Both the position numbers and the translations under genes were made by a program. From Flaccisagitta enflata (Eukaryota > Chaetognatha > Sagittoidea > Aphragmophora): a stretch of DNA of 64,000 nt. Positions 49,094 through 61,496 of this stretch are shown here, one piece after another; position 1 is the first letter of the stretch, and the number at the start of each line of letters is the position of its first letter. The notes beneath the pieces are model-generated. The model was given only the letters and a program-made list of their open reading frames with translations, did no database searches and was not told where the DNA came from. The stretch is taken from NCBI GenBank assembly GCA_965153355.1, contig OZ231128.1, forward strand, positions 44,268,001 through 44,332,000, written 5' to 3'.

Positions 49094-49286
49094 TGTACAG
49101 AGGTTATACGATATACATAAACATGAATCATTCAATATAGAAGAAAAATGAAGATAATCGTGACTTTTAAAATAAGCTGTACTTAAAATTCCGCGATGCT
49201 TTTCATTACTATCAGTTTGTCTTCTGCCACTGCTACTACCGCTGCCACTGAAGCTGCTTTTGTCACCGCCGCTGCTGCTTCCCCCG

Positions 49287-49408
<122 letters not shown>

Positions 49409-50044
49409 CCACTTAGCTTTTTTGGGCGTTTACTGGCGATTTTCGCATTACTGCCCATGCCCAAATGCTTAGATAGCCTTTTGATTACTGCCCCTGCCCA
49501 CCCGTGTATCTGGCCTTGAAACCGGCATTAAAACTTGTTTTCAAATTCCTCCTCCTCCTGTTCCTCCGTCTTCTTGTCGTCCTCCTCCAGTTTTTGACCG
49601 ATACGAAGAGAACATATGACTTTATAAAGATTTCTTTTCTCTTCATAATCACATCTGTCAGTCAGGAAGTGACGATGTGTCTAGATCAAGTCCAAATCGA
49701 TTTTCCAAGTAGATTTAGCTCATATCATACAATCATTCAAAGTGCTTGTAAATGATTGTGATCCCGAAGACCCATTCTGAGCCCATCCTAATCACCAGCT
49801 CTTTCTTGTAACTCAGAGAATCGGGACAGAGACAGATAGATGAAAGACGAAAAAGAAAGAAGAAAGCAACTATTTCGTTTTCTACTGTGGTCCGATGCCC
49901 AAAAGAAGGAGTCCATAGAATGAAAGAAAGAAGGAAGTGAAGAAAAATTCTTTTTGTCTAATCCCCAATCAACTTTTCTTGCGTTAATGTTTCCAATAAA
50001 GACTGAGTAAGGTTTTTTAGGTGCAGAATCTAAAAGAATGGGTA

Positions 50045-50245
<201 letters not shown>

Positions 50246-50627
50246 CAGAGACAGCGATGGACAGAAAAAGACACAAAAAGATAGACAATCGAAAGAGACT
50301 AGGGAAAAAATGGTGCTCAATTTTTCTCTTAGATTCTAATTGACGATGAGAAATTTCTTCCATGATTGAGTTCAGTGATTGAGTTCTTCAATGAAGTCAT
50401 AAGAAAAAAAAATTAGTCAGCGAGGTTAGTGCAATTAGTTGCTCACTTGATACTTCTGCCCTGAGTTAGTTAATTGAAAAAAAAAGTTATTCAAAAAAAA
50501 AATTCATATCTTAAATATCAAAATTCTGTGACCATGCACTCCTTCTTTTTGAGTCGCTGAGCAAGTGACTAAAAGATATTTCAACAAATTTTTCCCATAA
50601 GAAAAATAAAGCAAGAAGCGTTTTTAC

Positions 50628-50814
50628 CTGAATTGTTCCAATATCTATGGTTGGAAATGGCACAAGTGAGTCTTTTGCCAAAGTCCTTGTATTTGGCGCG
50701 ATATTTGAAAGTGGTGATGGAATAGCCTCCTTTATGGCTTGGATTCCCCAGAGATTCGGCTTCGTTGGCCAAAGACCAGCTCAGCGTCGGTCCTAGGCCA
50801 CCTTGGCTCAACAC
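50628..50814 (-). CDS. Ig-superfamily membrane protein, exon 2 in window (body of Ig domain 1)
   Basis: Internal exon of 187 bp, phase 0 in and phase 1 out. Acceptor TTTCTTCTCAG, donor TTCAG/GTAAAA. It supplies the core of the first complete Ig domain: LSWSL carries the invariant C-strand tryptophan and KDFGKRLTCAISN carries the F-strand cysteine, which would pair with the cysteine of VVFSCQ in the preceding exon. Joining the two exons keeps an open frame and gives normal Ig spacing. A possible N-glycosylation site (NNS) lies at the 3' end. It is flanked by 5.4 and 5.2 kb introns. This is the most canonical Ig exon of the set. Confidence 0.9.
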
Positions 50815-50959
50815 CTGAGAAGAAATGAACAAGGTCAAGAGATGTCCAATAGATGCTTGGAAACAAGATATCATAAGAAATCAAGAAATCAAGAGAAAGC
50901 CCTCAAAATTGCGTCAAGAAATTTTCGCATTACCAAGGAATGGTCCTACCCACCTACCG

Positions 50960-51290
50960 ACCGAAAGTAGGACAGTAGCCCCGAAGAAGACGAGGTCCTG
51001 TAGAGCACAGGGCAAATCTGTCAGTCTCTCTTACCGTCCGTCCATCCGTCCAGGATCTGGGTTCAAGAGAATAGGATCAGTGCATTGGAAGCCTTAATAT
51101 GTACCATCTTAGAGACCAAGATCTGGGTTTCCAAGGCTGAGATCTGGGTCTTGGGAGGCGAGAATCTGGGTCTCAGAGGCCAGATTCTGGGTTTCAGAGG
51201 TCTCAGAAGTCTAGGCCAAGAAGGCTATGATAAAGGACTACAGTATAGGCCTTCAGCCAAGATTTGGACCATTTTTAGGGAACTAAGCAG
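50960..51290. mobile_element. Decayed, one-ended copy of the inverted-repeat/minisatellite element
   Basis: One end is seen (AGCCCCGAAGAAGACGAGGT, then CCTGTAGAGCACAGGG), with GTCCGTCC units and TCTGGGTCTCAGAGGC-like minisatellite units. The opposite inverted repeat is missing. The stretch 51291-51774 is unique, with no gene. Confidence 0.6.
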
Positions 51291-51774
51291 CGGCAAATGA
51301 GGAAGAAATGGAGTGAAAAAAAAGATGTCGCAATTTTTTAATCACCTTTGCTATATCAAATATGATTAAATACGAAAGGTATTTGATTAGTTTTCAATCA
51401 GAATTACTTGGAAACGCATTGTTACCTGTTCCTGTGATTTTTTTTACGATGAAATCTAGCAAAATTGAAAGAGAATGGAGAAGGGCGTAAAAAATCATCT
51501 TCTAAGGTAAGATTGAGGCCAACTCGCTAAAACACGCCATACCACGTTGTAGATTAGCTAACGAGAAATTCAAATCTGTTTTCAGAAATCATTTTCAATG
51601 TGGCGAAGGATGGCGAGAGACAAAACTGTGAGCCTATGCCGAGAACAATTACAATAACCATGAATATCATCATTAGATTGACACGTTGCGCACCTTTGTC
51701 GCATTTCAAAAAAACAAAATTTGCATTTCCAAAAGATGAAAAGCTAAAATTCATCATTACACTGGGTTGAATAT

Positions 51775-52010
51775 CTTTTTAGTTGCGGACATGCAACTCT
51801 ATATGAGGCTTTGTCCGTCTGTCTCTCCGTCTATCCGTCAGCCCATCACGCTCGTATTGAAAACGCAAAAAACAAGCTTTTATGGTACTGCAGCTGATAT
51901 TGTGTGTGTGGGTGCGTGGCAGGAGTAGTTGGGGGTAGGGTTGGGGTGAGGCTGGGGGTTGAATGCCCCTGCCCACCCGTCTGCAACAATATTGTGACCC
52001 CGCCTCACTT
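51775..52010 (-). repeat. GGAC-rich dispersed repeat, complete
   Basis: TTTTTAGTTGCGGACATGCA end, GTCCGTC units, GCCCCTGCCCACCCGTCTGC, then AACAATATTGTGACCCCGCC. Confidence 0.82.
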
Positions 52011-52259
52011 TTTTTTGCTCATGCGGTCATCACTTAGGTTTTTTTTCATCGTATTTTGAATTTGTTTGGTGGAAAAAATGAAGTGTCTTTTCACTGGGTT
52101 GGAGTTTTTCAACGTGTAATCTTAAATTAGGGGATTTTCTTTATGACTTATGACAACATTACTTGTCAAAATATACATGCGTTAGTGAAGTTTTTTCCTC
52201 AATTTTACATGTTTGGTTACTAAATATGAATAAATCAACCGATTCTCATATTGACAAAG

Positions 52260-53110
52260 GCTTCTGCTTAGACTCCAAACCCCGCTTTGTCTATCTATTG
52301 CCTAATGGTCGGTCGGTCCGTCTGTTGGTCAAGCGTTACTTTTTTTTGTTTTAGTCCTAATTCATTTTAAGTCAATTAGGTCATTTTAAGTCAATTTAAG
52401 TCATTCTACGACATTTTAAATCAGTTTAAGTCAGTTGCAGGCCTGTATATAGTTGCATATTTCCCCCCCCCCGGGGATTACGAAATGGGGAAGGAAATCA
52501 AAAGATAGAAAAACCAAAATATGAAAAATATAGAAGAAATTACACTTTTGGCAGTACTAAAAAGTAATATTTAGTCACCACAACACTATTTTACATTGTT
52601 TTTATCTAAATATTGCTATACAGGGGGTATATGGGGAAGAAAATCATATGTTATTCAACCCCGCGGGGAAGAAAATGAAAGGACCAGGGGGGGTTGTGCA
52701 ACTATATACACCCCTGGTCATTTTATATCAATTAAAATCAATGAAGGTCATTCTGTTTATGTGGTTATGTAATTAAGTAATAATGTAAGTCTCGAACATG
52801 ACTTATAGGTGTTGGCCTTGTTTATTAGTCACCTGCTTCGCTTGGTTGTTCCATCACATTCTACCCATTTTTTGTATTTGCGGTCTTAAGTCTCACTGCT
52901 CCTGCCTAAATGACCTAAAACGCAGCCCCTGCCCACCTGTCTGCAACTGGGGTATCCTTGTACATGTATCCGTCGTGCAGGCTACTCAGCCTGCTTTGTC
53001 CGTCAATCAGTCGGTCACGTTTTACTTATTTTTTATGATTTTATTTCTTTTACCACACTGCTCCTGCCCAAATGTGACCTGTGACCTGTGTGTGTGTGGT
53101 GTGTACAATT
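52260..53110 (-). repeat. Cluster of three GGAC-rich dispersed repeats, one interrupted
   Basis: A long-interior copy (52260-52437 and 52717-52822) is split by another element. It is followed head to tail by two copies of the CTGCTCCTGCC interior type (52823-52960 and about 52975-53110). Confidence 0.72.
52438..52716. mobile_element. Inverted-repeat element with CAGG ends, inserted in a GGAC-rich repeat
   Basis: Ends CAGGCCTGTATATAGTTGCA and TGCAACTATATACACCCCTG. The interior has G/C runs and repeated GGGGAAGAAAATCA-like words. A left-end-like piece of the same family (CAGGGGTGTGTATTCTTGAG) is at 60797-60955. The ends suggest hAT; the flanks GTCAGTTG and GTCATTTT are only similar. Confidence 0.7.
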
Positions 53111-53865
53111 TGAAAGCAAACTGAAAATGTGGTTGTTCATTAACTCTTAAACCGATGTAAACTTCCAAGTGAAAGATGACCTATCAATTTTGCCTAAAAT
53201 TTGACCAAACTCAAATCTTATCACCAACGGTCGGCCTAGGTAGTGCCAGCATCATCAGCAGTAATTATATTAATCATCTGGTAGGTTTTTAGGTTGTATC
53301 TGCTCATCTCGACTCATTGCAAGACACGGCACAGCTCTATTTTCTTGGAGAAAAAAAAGTGCCAGAAACTGAAGGGCGGATACCGCTCACTTACACTACT
53401 CCAGGCCACATGAAATAAGTCCATAGTGTCACTTATAGCTGTAACTCGTGTGACCCATGTAAATATGAGCCAATCCATGTGCTGGAGGCCATATTCAAAC
53501 ATTATAGCTGTTTTCATATTAGTACCCTACCATTTTGCTTGAACATCGGCTTTTAGGCAGAATATGGATCACAATGGGCCCCAAAGAACACAAAGCCCTG
53601 AGGATATGGATAGACGGATAAATGGATGTACAGACAAATAGACAGATGGACAGATTCTTCCTATGTTCCGCAGGATCTCGTTCCACTTAAGACCGCAAAA
53701 TCGGAGTAGCTTTCTCCGCTCCTTTCTTTGTCTCCCTTCCGAGGCTCCACTATCGCCAAGACTGTGTCCGCTTTTCTTTAAAAGAGAACACTCTTCAGGT
53801 TACGCTTTATGATGACGGCAAACGTTTAGAAAAAAAGCAAGCCCGACCGGGCAACCAACGATGCG
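53111..53865. other. Unique sequence with a possible remnant of the inverted-repeat family
   Basis: No supported gene. At 53568-53685 GGGCCCCAAAGAACACAAAG and CTATGTTCCGCAGGATCTCG may be decayed inverted ends of the GGGCAGCGGCCCC family. Confidence 0.35.
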
Positions 53866-53869
53866 GCGA

Positions 53870-54140
53870 AGGAGCGAGAGTGAGAGCGAGAGAGCGAGAG
53901 CGAGAGCGAGAGAGCGATAGAGCGAGAGAGCGATAGAGCGAGAGAGCGGGAGAGCAAGAGCAAGAGGGCGGGAGTAAGAGAACGAGAGCGAGAGAGCGAG
54001 AGAGCGAAAGAGAGACAGCGAGAGCGAGAGAGCGAGAGCGTTAGCGCGAGAGCGGGAATGAATGCGAGAGAACGAGACAGCGAAAGAGCGAAAACGAGAG
54101 ACCGAGAGAGCAAGAGCGAGAGCGAGAGAGCGAGAGCGAG

Positions 54141-54227
<87 letters not shown>
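53870..54227. repeat. (GAGAGC)n passing into (GA)n
   Basis: About 270 bp of irregular GAGAGCGAGAGC followed by about 85 bp of pure GA. Confidence 0.96.
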
Positions 54228-54230
<3 letters not shown>

Positions 54231-54284
54231 ACATTTCATGTGAGATATCCGTGCGGTTGGAAGGTGCGAGAAAAGCGGTTTGAA

Positions 54285-54746
54285 ACAGGTGTAACGGATC
54301 GATGGATGGATGGACGGACGGACAGACCCTCATATAGATATTCATTCCTGACGGACGCATATGAAAACCGTGAGTGACCTGTGGTTAAGTCATCTGGTTC
54401 TTGTGGCTCTTTATCGAAGGAAGTAATCAGTAATCAAATATCTTAAAATCGGTTTGAACGATAAGTCTAGCTTCCGAGCTTTAGAGAGGGGATGATTTTA
54501 AACGTAAAAAAGAGTTAAAAGACATGAAAATGCAAGTTAACTATGAGATTCCCAACCCACTTTACTTGAGTTTACCGACCTCAAGACGATCCAGAACAAA
54601 GAAAGCGAGCAAATATTAAATTGCGTCTTTTCGAGGTTTGAATACTCGAGTCAATCGATCAGTCACCCCTCGGAAACTTAAATGGCTTCCATCAATCTCA
54701 ATGTGCAGTGGGAAGAAATGACATCCTCTCTGTAGCGCTTTAGCGC

Positions 54747-54785
<39 letters not shown>
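54285..54785. other. GGAC fragment, unique sequence and short (TC)n
   Basis: 54295-54365 has GGATGGATGGACGGACGGAC and CATATAGATATTCATTCCTG. 54366-54749 is unique. 54750-54785 is (TC)n. Confidence 0.5.
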
Positions 54786-54787
<2 letters not shown>

Positions 54788-55059
54788 GCCATTCCGCTGT
54801 CATTCCGTTTTAACTTGCCCACCTTTTCCCATCCTTGTGCCCGCTTTTTTGGCTGATATTGATTTCTCTAGAGCACAAACGAACAATAGAATACAATCAT
54901 TTGGACCCGGCTTCCTATTTCTCTTCCTCTTCTTCTTCCCACATACGCACACAAAAGCCTCACGCTTGCTTGCCTCCCTTTTCAAGTCTTTTTTTTTCTC
55001 TTGTATACCCTTCCGGGTAGAAATCCCTAAATTCTCTATGTCGTTTCGTTCTAGTTTTG

Positions 55060-55171
55060 TTTCTTCCTTCCCTTTCCCCCCTCCATTCTTTCTCATTTTC
55101 CTGTTTTCTTCCTTTCTTGTTTTCTTCCTTTCTTTGTTTCTTCCTTTCTTTCTTTGTTTCTTCGTTTCTTC

Positions 55172-55238
<67 letters not shown>

Positions 55239-55433
55239 TCCTTCTACTTTTGTTTCCTCCTTTCTAACCACCTTTTTTCCTCCGTTTTAACTTTCTGGGC
55301 TTTGTTTCTTTTTCCTTTCCCTCTGCCATTCATTTTTGTTTTCTACGTACTTATCTCCTTCTTTCTTTCTATCATCTTTCTATCTTCTTTTACTTTTCTT
55401 TTTTTTTCTCTCCTTCCTTTATTCTTTTTATCC

Positions 55434-55506
<73 letters not shown>

Positions 55507-55515
55507 TCATTTATT
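55060..55515. repeat. CT-rich tracts with (TTTC)n
   Basis: (TTTC)n at about 55170-55240 and 55437-55508 within a pyrimidine-rich region from 55060 to 55640. The 337-codon plus frame here is repeat-driven, with no domain. Confidence 0.92.
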
Positions 55516-55952
55516 CTTCCTCTCTTTCTGTCTTTCTCTCTGTCTCTGTCTTTCTTCCTTCCTTTATTTCCCTCTTTCTGTTTTTTTTTTTAATATCTTG
55601 TTCTTCACATGTCTTTCTGTTTCTCCTCTCTCTATCTTCTTCCCTGCTTTGTAATACTTCTTTCTTCAACGCAAGGACAATTATAAGAGTAATTCGTAAA
55701 TACATTTGTTGTATCTTATTGGGCTTTAATCGCAGTTCACCAACTAGTCCTTTAGACTGATCAACATAGCATCTCTTCAACTTTTCAAGTTTTCATCGTT
55801 TCCTTCAACCTCCCCCCCCCCTTCCCCTTCTTGTTCATCGGTGCCTTTTTCCATTTTCGTCTTTGTTGTATTTTTTGTCATCATCTTATTTTTTTTCCCC
55901 AGATCATTTTCTCCCTTTTCCTCCAATACAGTATCTCCATTAACTCGGCATT

Positions 55953-56231
<279 letters not shown>

Positions 56232-56241
56232 TGAGGCTCAC

Positions 56242-56357
56242 CTGGCAGGAGAAGACGACGTTTTTGTTCTCTATCAACTCTGGATTTTGTGGGGAGCAGA
56301 GAGGACTTGTCACCACAATCAAAGTCGCCGCCAATTTATTGCCGCATTTGTAGTTTC
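56242..56357 (-). CDS. Ig-superfamily membrane protein, exon 1 in window (end of one Ig domain, start of the next)
   Basis: Internal exon of 116 bp read on the minus strand. The acceptor follows a pyrimidine stretch ending TCTCCTCTGTTAG; the donor is CAG/GTGAGC. Entering in phase 1 and leaving in phase 0, it encodes 38 residues starting NYKCGNKLAATLIVV, the F strand (Tyr-x-Cys) and G strand of an Ig domain, then a linker and VVFSCQ, the B-strand cysteine of the next domain. An earlier Ig domain must therefore lie upstream, beyond the right edge or in an exon I could not find between 56.4 and 64 kb. About 15 bases after the donor the intron enters a 270-bp (TC)n tract. The protein is inferred to be a cell-surface Ig protein; the particular subfamily is not recognisable. 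Confidence 0.85.
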
Positions 56358-56460
56358 CTAACAGAGGAGATAAAAAGAGGGAAACTTGAAGATTGAAGGG
56401 GACAACTCAGACAAGGAATGATTAAAAACGGAGAGATAGCTAGTGATAGATACCGAAGCA

Positions 56461-56562
56461 GACACACACTGACACACACACGCACGCACGCACGCACGCA
56501 CGCACGCACACACACGCACACACACAGACACACACACAGACACACACACAGACACACACACA

Positions 56563-56633
<71 letters not shown>
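56461..56633. repeat. (GCAC)n/(CA)n microsatellite
   Basis: GCAC units, GACACACA units and then pure CA. Confidence 0.96.
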
Positions 56634-56684
56634 GGTCTATGATAGGCGTCAATTTTTAGATTCTAGGATAAGACTTTGACAAAA

Positions 56685-56915
56685 CAAGTGACGCGGGGTC
56701 ACACTATCTTTGCGGACGAATGGGGAGGGGCACACATCCCTGACACGCACCCAACAGCCCCAGCTCCTACCCTCCCCCCCCCCAACACGCACACTCAATT
56801 CAACCTCTGCATCATAGATACGCGTTTTCGCGTTTCTAACTCGAGCGTGAAAGACCAACGAACCAGGCCAACGGACAGATAGAGGTACGGACGGATGAAC
56901 AAAGCCTCTTACAGA
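56685..56915 (+). repeat. GGAC-rich dispersed repeat, left part, cut by a 6-kb insertion
   Basis: Left GTGACGCGGGGTCACACTAT, GGAC units, then GCCTCTTACAGA where the copy breaks off. It resumes at 62965 with ACAGAGTTGCGTGTCTGCAT. Confidence 0.88.
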
Positions 56916-57604
56916 CAGCTGGAGAGCGTCAAACCGGTTGGAATTGGCGGGGCCACTCTCAAACTCGCTGATTCCAGCAGTTTTAACAGGATTTTTTCAT
57001 AGTTTATATAGTAAAAAAACTAAATGTCCATTTTTCTCAAAATAGGTCATTTTCAATTTTTTTCATTTTCTGGCCATTAAGGGTCCCTAGGGGGCTGACA
57101 TTGGTGATACATTAATCTAAGATACTCCCCGCCCCTAAGGGGCCCCAAATTGGGGTAAAAAATTTTTTACATTAAATCCGCTGATTTTAGCGGGGGCGGG
57201 GTCACTTTTCTAAATGACCATGCTAAATCCGCTGATTTTAACAGGTTTACATGCAAAATTCCCTGTTTTGATCCTCCCCATGCTTATCTAACATCATGAG
57301 ACTCTATATAGTGACAAAAAAGAGTAAGTGAGCATGCATGAGCAAATATGAGCAAGCATGAGCAAGCATGCTAAAGTCGCTGGTTTTAGCGGGTTTACAT
57401 GCAAAATTCCCTATTTTGGTCCTCCACATGCTTATCTAACATCATGAGACTCTATATGGTGACAAAAAAGAGTAAGCAAGCACGCATGAGCAAATATGAG
57501 CAAGCATGAGCAAGCATGCTAAATTGGCTGGTCTTAGCGGGTTTACATGCAAAATTCCCTATTTTGGTCCTCCACATGCTCATCACACATCATGAGAATC
57601 TATC

Positions 57605-58222
57605 ACTAGTGCCAACAGAGTGGAAAAAAGTTCAAAGTCAATGACCAGTGCCCCCACCTGGTTTTTTAGGCTCTACTCAATGTGGGGAAGTGTTTTCTAG
57701 CTAAAATCAAATCATCCTTGGGGCGCTTTTTTAAAAAAATGAAAAATTCAAGATTTTTAGTTTGATTTTGCATAAAGAATTTTAGAGGTTGGCCTGACTT
57801 ATTTTTTGACAGCATATTGTTAATCCAAGCAAAATTCCCTTTTGTTTGGTAGGTCGCACTATAGGGTTTTAAAAAGATATACAATTTTCATTTTTTAGGC
57901 CACCGTTATGATTTTTGTAACGGTAGCATAAAAAATAAAACTTTTATTTCTTTTCAAAACCCTATAGTGCGCCCTATCAAATTAAAGGGAATTTCATCAG
58001 GAATAACATTATGCTATCAAAAAATAAGTTGAACCAACCTGCAATCTTTTTCATAAAAAATCATCCCAAAAATCTTGAATTTTGCACTTTTTGCAAAAAG
58101 CGCTCCAAGGATGATTTGATTTTGGCCGTAAACCATCCCCCCACATAAGGTGTGACCCAAAAAACCAGGTGGCGGCACTGGTCATTGACCTTGAACTTTT
58201 TTCCACTCTGTGGGCACTAGTG
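57605..58222. mobile_element. Nested fold-back element in the left arm of the 6-kb element
   Basis: Ends CACTAGTGCCAACAGAGTGG and its near-inverse CCACTCTGTGGGCACTAGTG. Inverted similarity extends through AAATCAAATCATCCTTGG. It interrupts an arm unit at CTCTATATGGTGAC with CTAT on both sides. Confidence 0.78.
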
Positions 58223-58551
58223 CTATATGGTGACAAAAAAGAGTAAGTGAGCATGCATGAACAAATATGAGCAAGCATGAGCAAGCATGCTAAAGTCCCT
58301 GGTTTTAGCGGGTTTAGCGAACATTTCTCCTTTTCTGCTCGGCCTCATAGAAAGGCAATGTCATGAGACCTTATATGTTGGATATTGAGCCCTTAGATAT
58401 CCACAAGAATGAATGAGCAGACATGAGCAAGCATAAGCTTGCATGCCAAAGTCGCTGATTTTGACAGGTTTTACACCAAAATTCCATATTCCGTTCCTCT
58501 ACATGCACTTAACATGCTGAATTCAATATGGTGATAGAAAAGTAAATACAG

Positions 58552-58630
58552 TGGGAACTCGATATAACGTCCTTGAGGGGACCAGGGTATTTTGGACGTT
58601 AAATCCGAGTGTTGTTAAATCGAATTCTAT
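58552..58630. mobile_element. Pogo/Tigger-like end fragment
   Basis: ACAGTGGGAACTCGATATAA, CGTCC, TGAGGGGACCAGGG, GGACGTTAAATCC: a typical terminal pattern of pogo-like elements; only one end is found. Confidence 0.5.
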
Positions 58631-58670
58631 ATTTTCTACCATTTCATTTTCTTTTTCTAGCTTAAGTTTT

Positions 58671-59520
58671 AACAAGGCCAACACCTTACAGTTGCGTGCG
58701 GTTGTTAAGACCAAAAGACCAAAAGACCAAAAGACCAAAAGACCAAAAGACCAAAAAACTTAAAAGACCAAAAAACCAAATGTAAATTGTCTTTAAATGA
58801 TATAAAATAACTTAAAAAACTTAAAACGTCAAGAAAAGCTAAAGAAAGCTACAGTATGATGGGAGCAATGACGACCTAGACTGGAGGATAGATTTTAAGT
58901 ACCTTAATTTTGTTTGTTTGAGATCTAGGGTAATTGAAGGTTGCTTTATTGAGTGAAAATGTTTGCGTCTCTCAAACTTCAACTTGCGACTTGACCTCAT
59001 CAAGACTTCATTTTTCAAAATTCAAACCTACCTCAATAGATCGGGCGGAAAATTTTATATGGTTTTTAAAAAGAATCAGCTCAATTTGTCCATTTTTACA
59101 GGATTTATAGCCATTTTAAGTTTTGCCCAAAAATTAATTTGCATAACTTTTGTTTATTAAACATAGCTGTAAAACCTGTAAAAATGGTCCGATTGAGCTG
59201 ATTCTTTTTTCAAAATTATATAAAATTTTTGCGCAATCTAATGAAAATGGTTAGAACCTTGAAAATTGAAGTCTTGATGAGGTCAAGTTACAAGTTGAGG
59301 TTCAAGAGATGCAAATGCATTCACTCAATAGAGCAACATTTAATTAGCCTAAATCTCAAATATTTCATGATACAAATGAAATTAGGATACCAAAAATCTA
59401 TCCTCCAGTCTAGGTCGTCATTGCTCCCATCGTACTGTAAGTATGACCTACAGATGGACCAACAGACAGACCAACCAACGGACAGAGCAGGTGATAGAGT
59501 CGCGTGAACGCGACTAAAAA
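58671..59520 (+). repeat. GGAC-rich dispersed repeat, long-interior type, split by a fold-back element
   Basis: Left ACAAGGCCAACACCTTACAG, AAAGACC units, then the insertion 58852-59437, then GACCTACAGATGGACC and the right end AGTCGCGTGAACGCGACT. Confidence 0.85.
58852..59437. mobile_element. TA-flanked fold-back element inserted in a GGAC-rich repeat
   Basis: Ends CAGTATGATGGGAGCAATGA and TCATTGCTCCCATCGTACTG with TA on both sides. GACCTAGACTGGAGGATAGA and its inverse follow. Inverted similarity runs almost throughout (AAGACTTCA / TGAAGTCTT; TTACAGG central). Tc1/mariner-like, no coding sequence. A relative is at 22743-23162. Confidence 0.88.
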
Positions 59521-59578
59521 CAATCATTGAAGTACTGAGCCTATATACTTAAAAAGAAAATGATCAAGATTAAAAGAA

Positions 59579-59777
59579 ACAAGGCCGGATACACGGCAAC
59601 CCCAGTCGCATGCGGGTGGGCAGGGGCTGTAATTGAAGTCACCAGATCATTTGGGCAGGAGCAGTGAAGCCAAAAATCCCAAAAACCCAAAAAAAGTGAA
59701 GTGTGACGGACCGACGGACCGACGGACCGACAGACCAACAAAGTGGGGTGTAGAGTCGCGTAGCATGCGACTAAAAA
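59579..59777 (+). repeat. GGAC-rich dispersed repeat, complete
   Basis: Left ACAAGGCCGGATACACGGCA with AGTCGCATGC inside; right GAGTCGCGTAGCATGCGACT. The left decamer exactly matches the right arm GCATGCGACT, although the right end itself is no longer a perfect palindrome. Confidence 0.88.
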
Positions 59778-60019
59778 GTTTTTAGTGGGATTCCAAACAA
59801 TGTTAAACTTTGTGATTTATGTTTATTAACAATGTGATATTAGCAATGACATGACTTTATAGTAATGACGAGCAATAAAGCATAGCTAAAGGCATTTCAA
59901 AATAACAGTCATAATAATGGAAATACACTTAAGCAATGCTAGAGATCACACTGTACCTTAATAGGGGGTAAAAGTATTGAATGGAATGAAAGAAACAAGC
60001 CTGGGTGGGCAACTCGATG

Positions 60020-60455
60020 AGTCATCTGCATGATATAAGAGGAGGCGAAACGGACAGACGGAGTGATGGATGGACAGACCGGCCCACTAACGGTTGGACA
60101 GACTCTCTTATAGAGATACAATGACGCATCTAAAAAAAGAAATAATTTGTGTTGATAGATTGGTGGTGCCACTACAATTTATTCAGTAAAAACATTTTGA
60201 TTGACAAGATGTAAAGAGTCCTCCTGTTGCGCATTTTAAGCTTCGTGAAGTAAAATTAAGGTCACGAACTCGATTGTAAGCTTTTGAGGTTGACATTGGT
60301 GCTGCAGGTTCCAATGTTTCATCATCTGACTCATGATTTTGCTCCTCATTCTCATCTCGCCAATGTTGCATCGATCACACTAGTGACCTTGTTGGTCAAT
60401 GCCCCTGAACACCCGCACGCGACTAAGGTAGCCGTGTATCCAGCCTTGTTGTTTT
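60020..60455. repeat. GGAC-rich fragments
   Basis: A plus fragment at 60020-60138 ending CTCTTATAGAGATACAATGA and a minus left end at 60398-60455 (CCCCTGAACACCCGCACGCG, then GTGTATCCAGCCTTGTT). Unique sequence lies between. Confidence 0.6.
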
Positions 60456-60529
60456 TGAAAATGTTGCGTTGGTTAGATTGGTGAGAAAGAGAAAATGAGA
60501 TTTATCGGAAGCACCAAAGGACAATATGG

Positions 60530-61490
60530 ATGGGAACACCATCCCTACACCCTGCATACAACAATTCTAACATTTGAGCTGACCATGTTAAAATGCTTGC
60601 TCATGTCTGCTCATTCATTCTTGTGGTTTGTTCAGGGCTCAATATCAAACAGACAAAGTCTCATGACACCAATTTTCCATGAGGGAGAGTAGACAAAAGA
60701 GGAATGTAGGCTAAACCCGCTAAAATCAGCGACTTCAGCATGCTTGCTCCTACTTGCTCATGCTTGCTAATGTGTACTTTTTTTCTCATTTTTGCAGGGG
60801 TGTGTATTCTTGAGTCGCTTTTGATTTGTTTCCCCCCCTGCCTTTGATTTTCTTCCCCGCGACGCGTCGCGTCGCGTTTTTAAAATCCATGATTTTCTTC
60901 CCCATGTAGCAATAAAACTATGTAGTTAAGGTTTAAATAGTGTTAAATCAGGGGGGGGGCCGGCAGGGTACCTAACATGCCGTAAGAATTAATTTTTTCC
61001 TTGTTTCATATAAATTCATGTCAAACTAAGAAGAATCTGCTGTCAAACCAATTCTTACGGCCTAGAAAGATAGCTAAAATTAATTTAAGTAATATAAAAA
61101 ATTATTAAAAACAGATTGCAATTGAAGTCGTTACAGAAGAGGATGAGGAAACATTTTTTTGTTCTTAGCAAAACGTAGCAAAGGATAACTCATCTATGTT
61201 TCACTTCATTCTCAACTGCACTATGACACACAAAATCAGGTTGCGTTAGTAATCAAAGATTACAAATTGATCGAAGAATTTCTTGATAGTGACTTTTTCT
61301 GACCATAAAAAGATCAAAAATCAAAACTAAGTGGCAGAATTTGTTCCAAAGAAAAAAGTCATACCCTAAAAGAGCTCTTTACACATTATCAGCCTCCTTC
61401 CTCCTCTGGTGTTAAATTGTGTTTTATTTAGTCAGTTTTATGATTTGGTACTGTAAAAAGTTATATTTTCCCCAAATTTCCTTTTTGGGC
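60530..61490. other. Interior of the 6-kb element: arm unit, hAT-like end and unique sequence
   Basis: 60560-60790 repeats the arm unit of the 6-kb element (GCTTGCTCATGTCTGCTCAT). 60797-60955 resembles 52438-52716. 60960-61490 is unique and AT-rich, with no gene. Confidence 0.5.
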
Positions 61491-61496
61491 AGCGGC

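Noticed and set aside
54747-55760. 337-codon plus-strand frame with hydrophobic Phe/Ser/Leu content resembling membrane segments
   Set aside because: Composition follows TTTC and TC repeats; no conserved motif, and the frame fails where the repeat stops.
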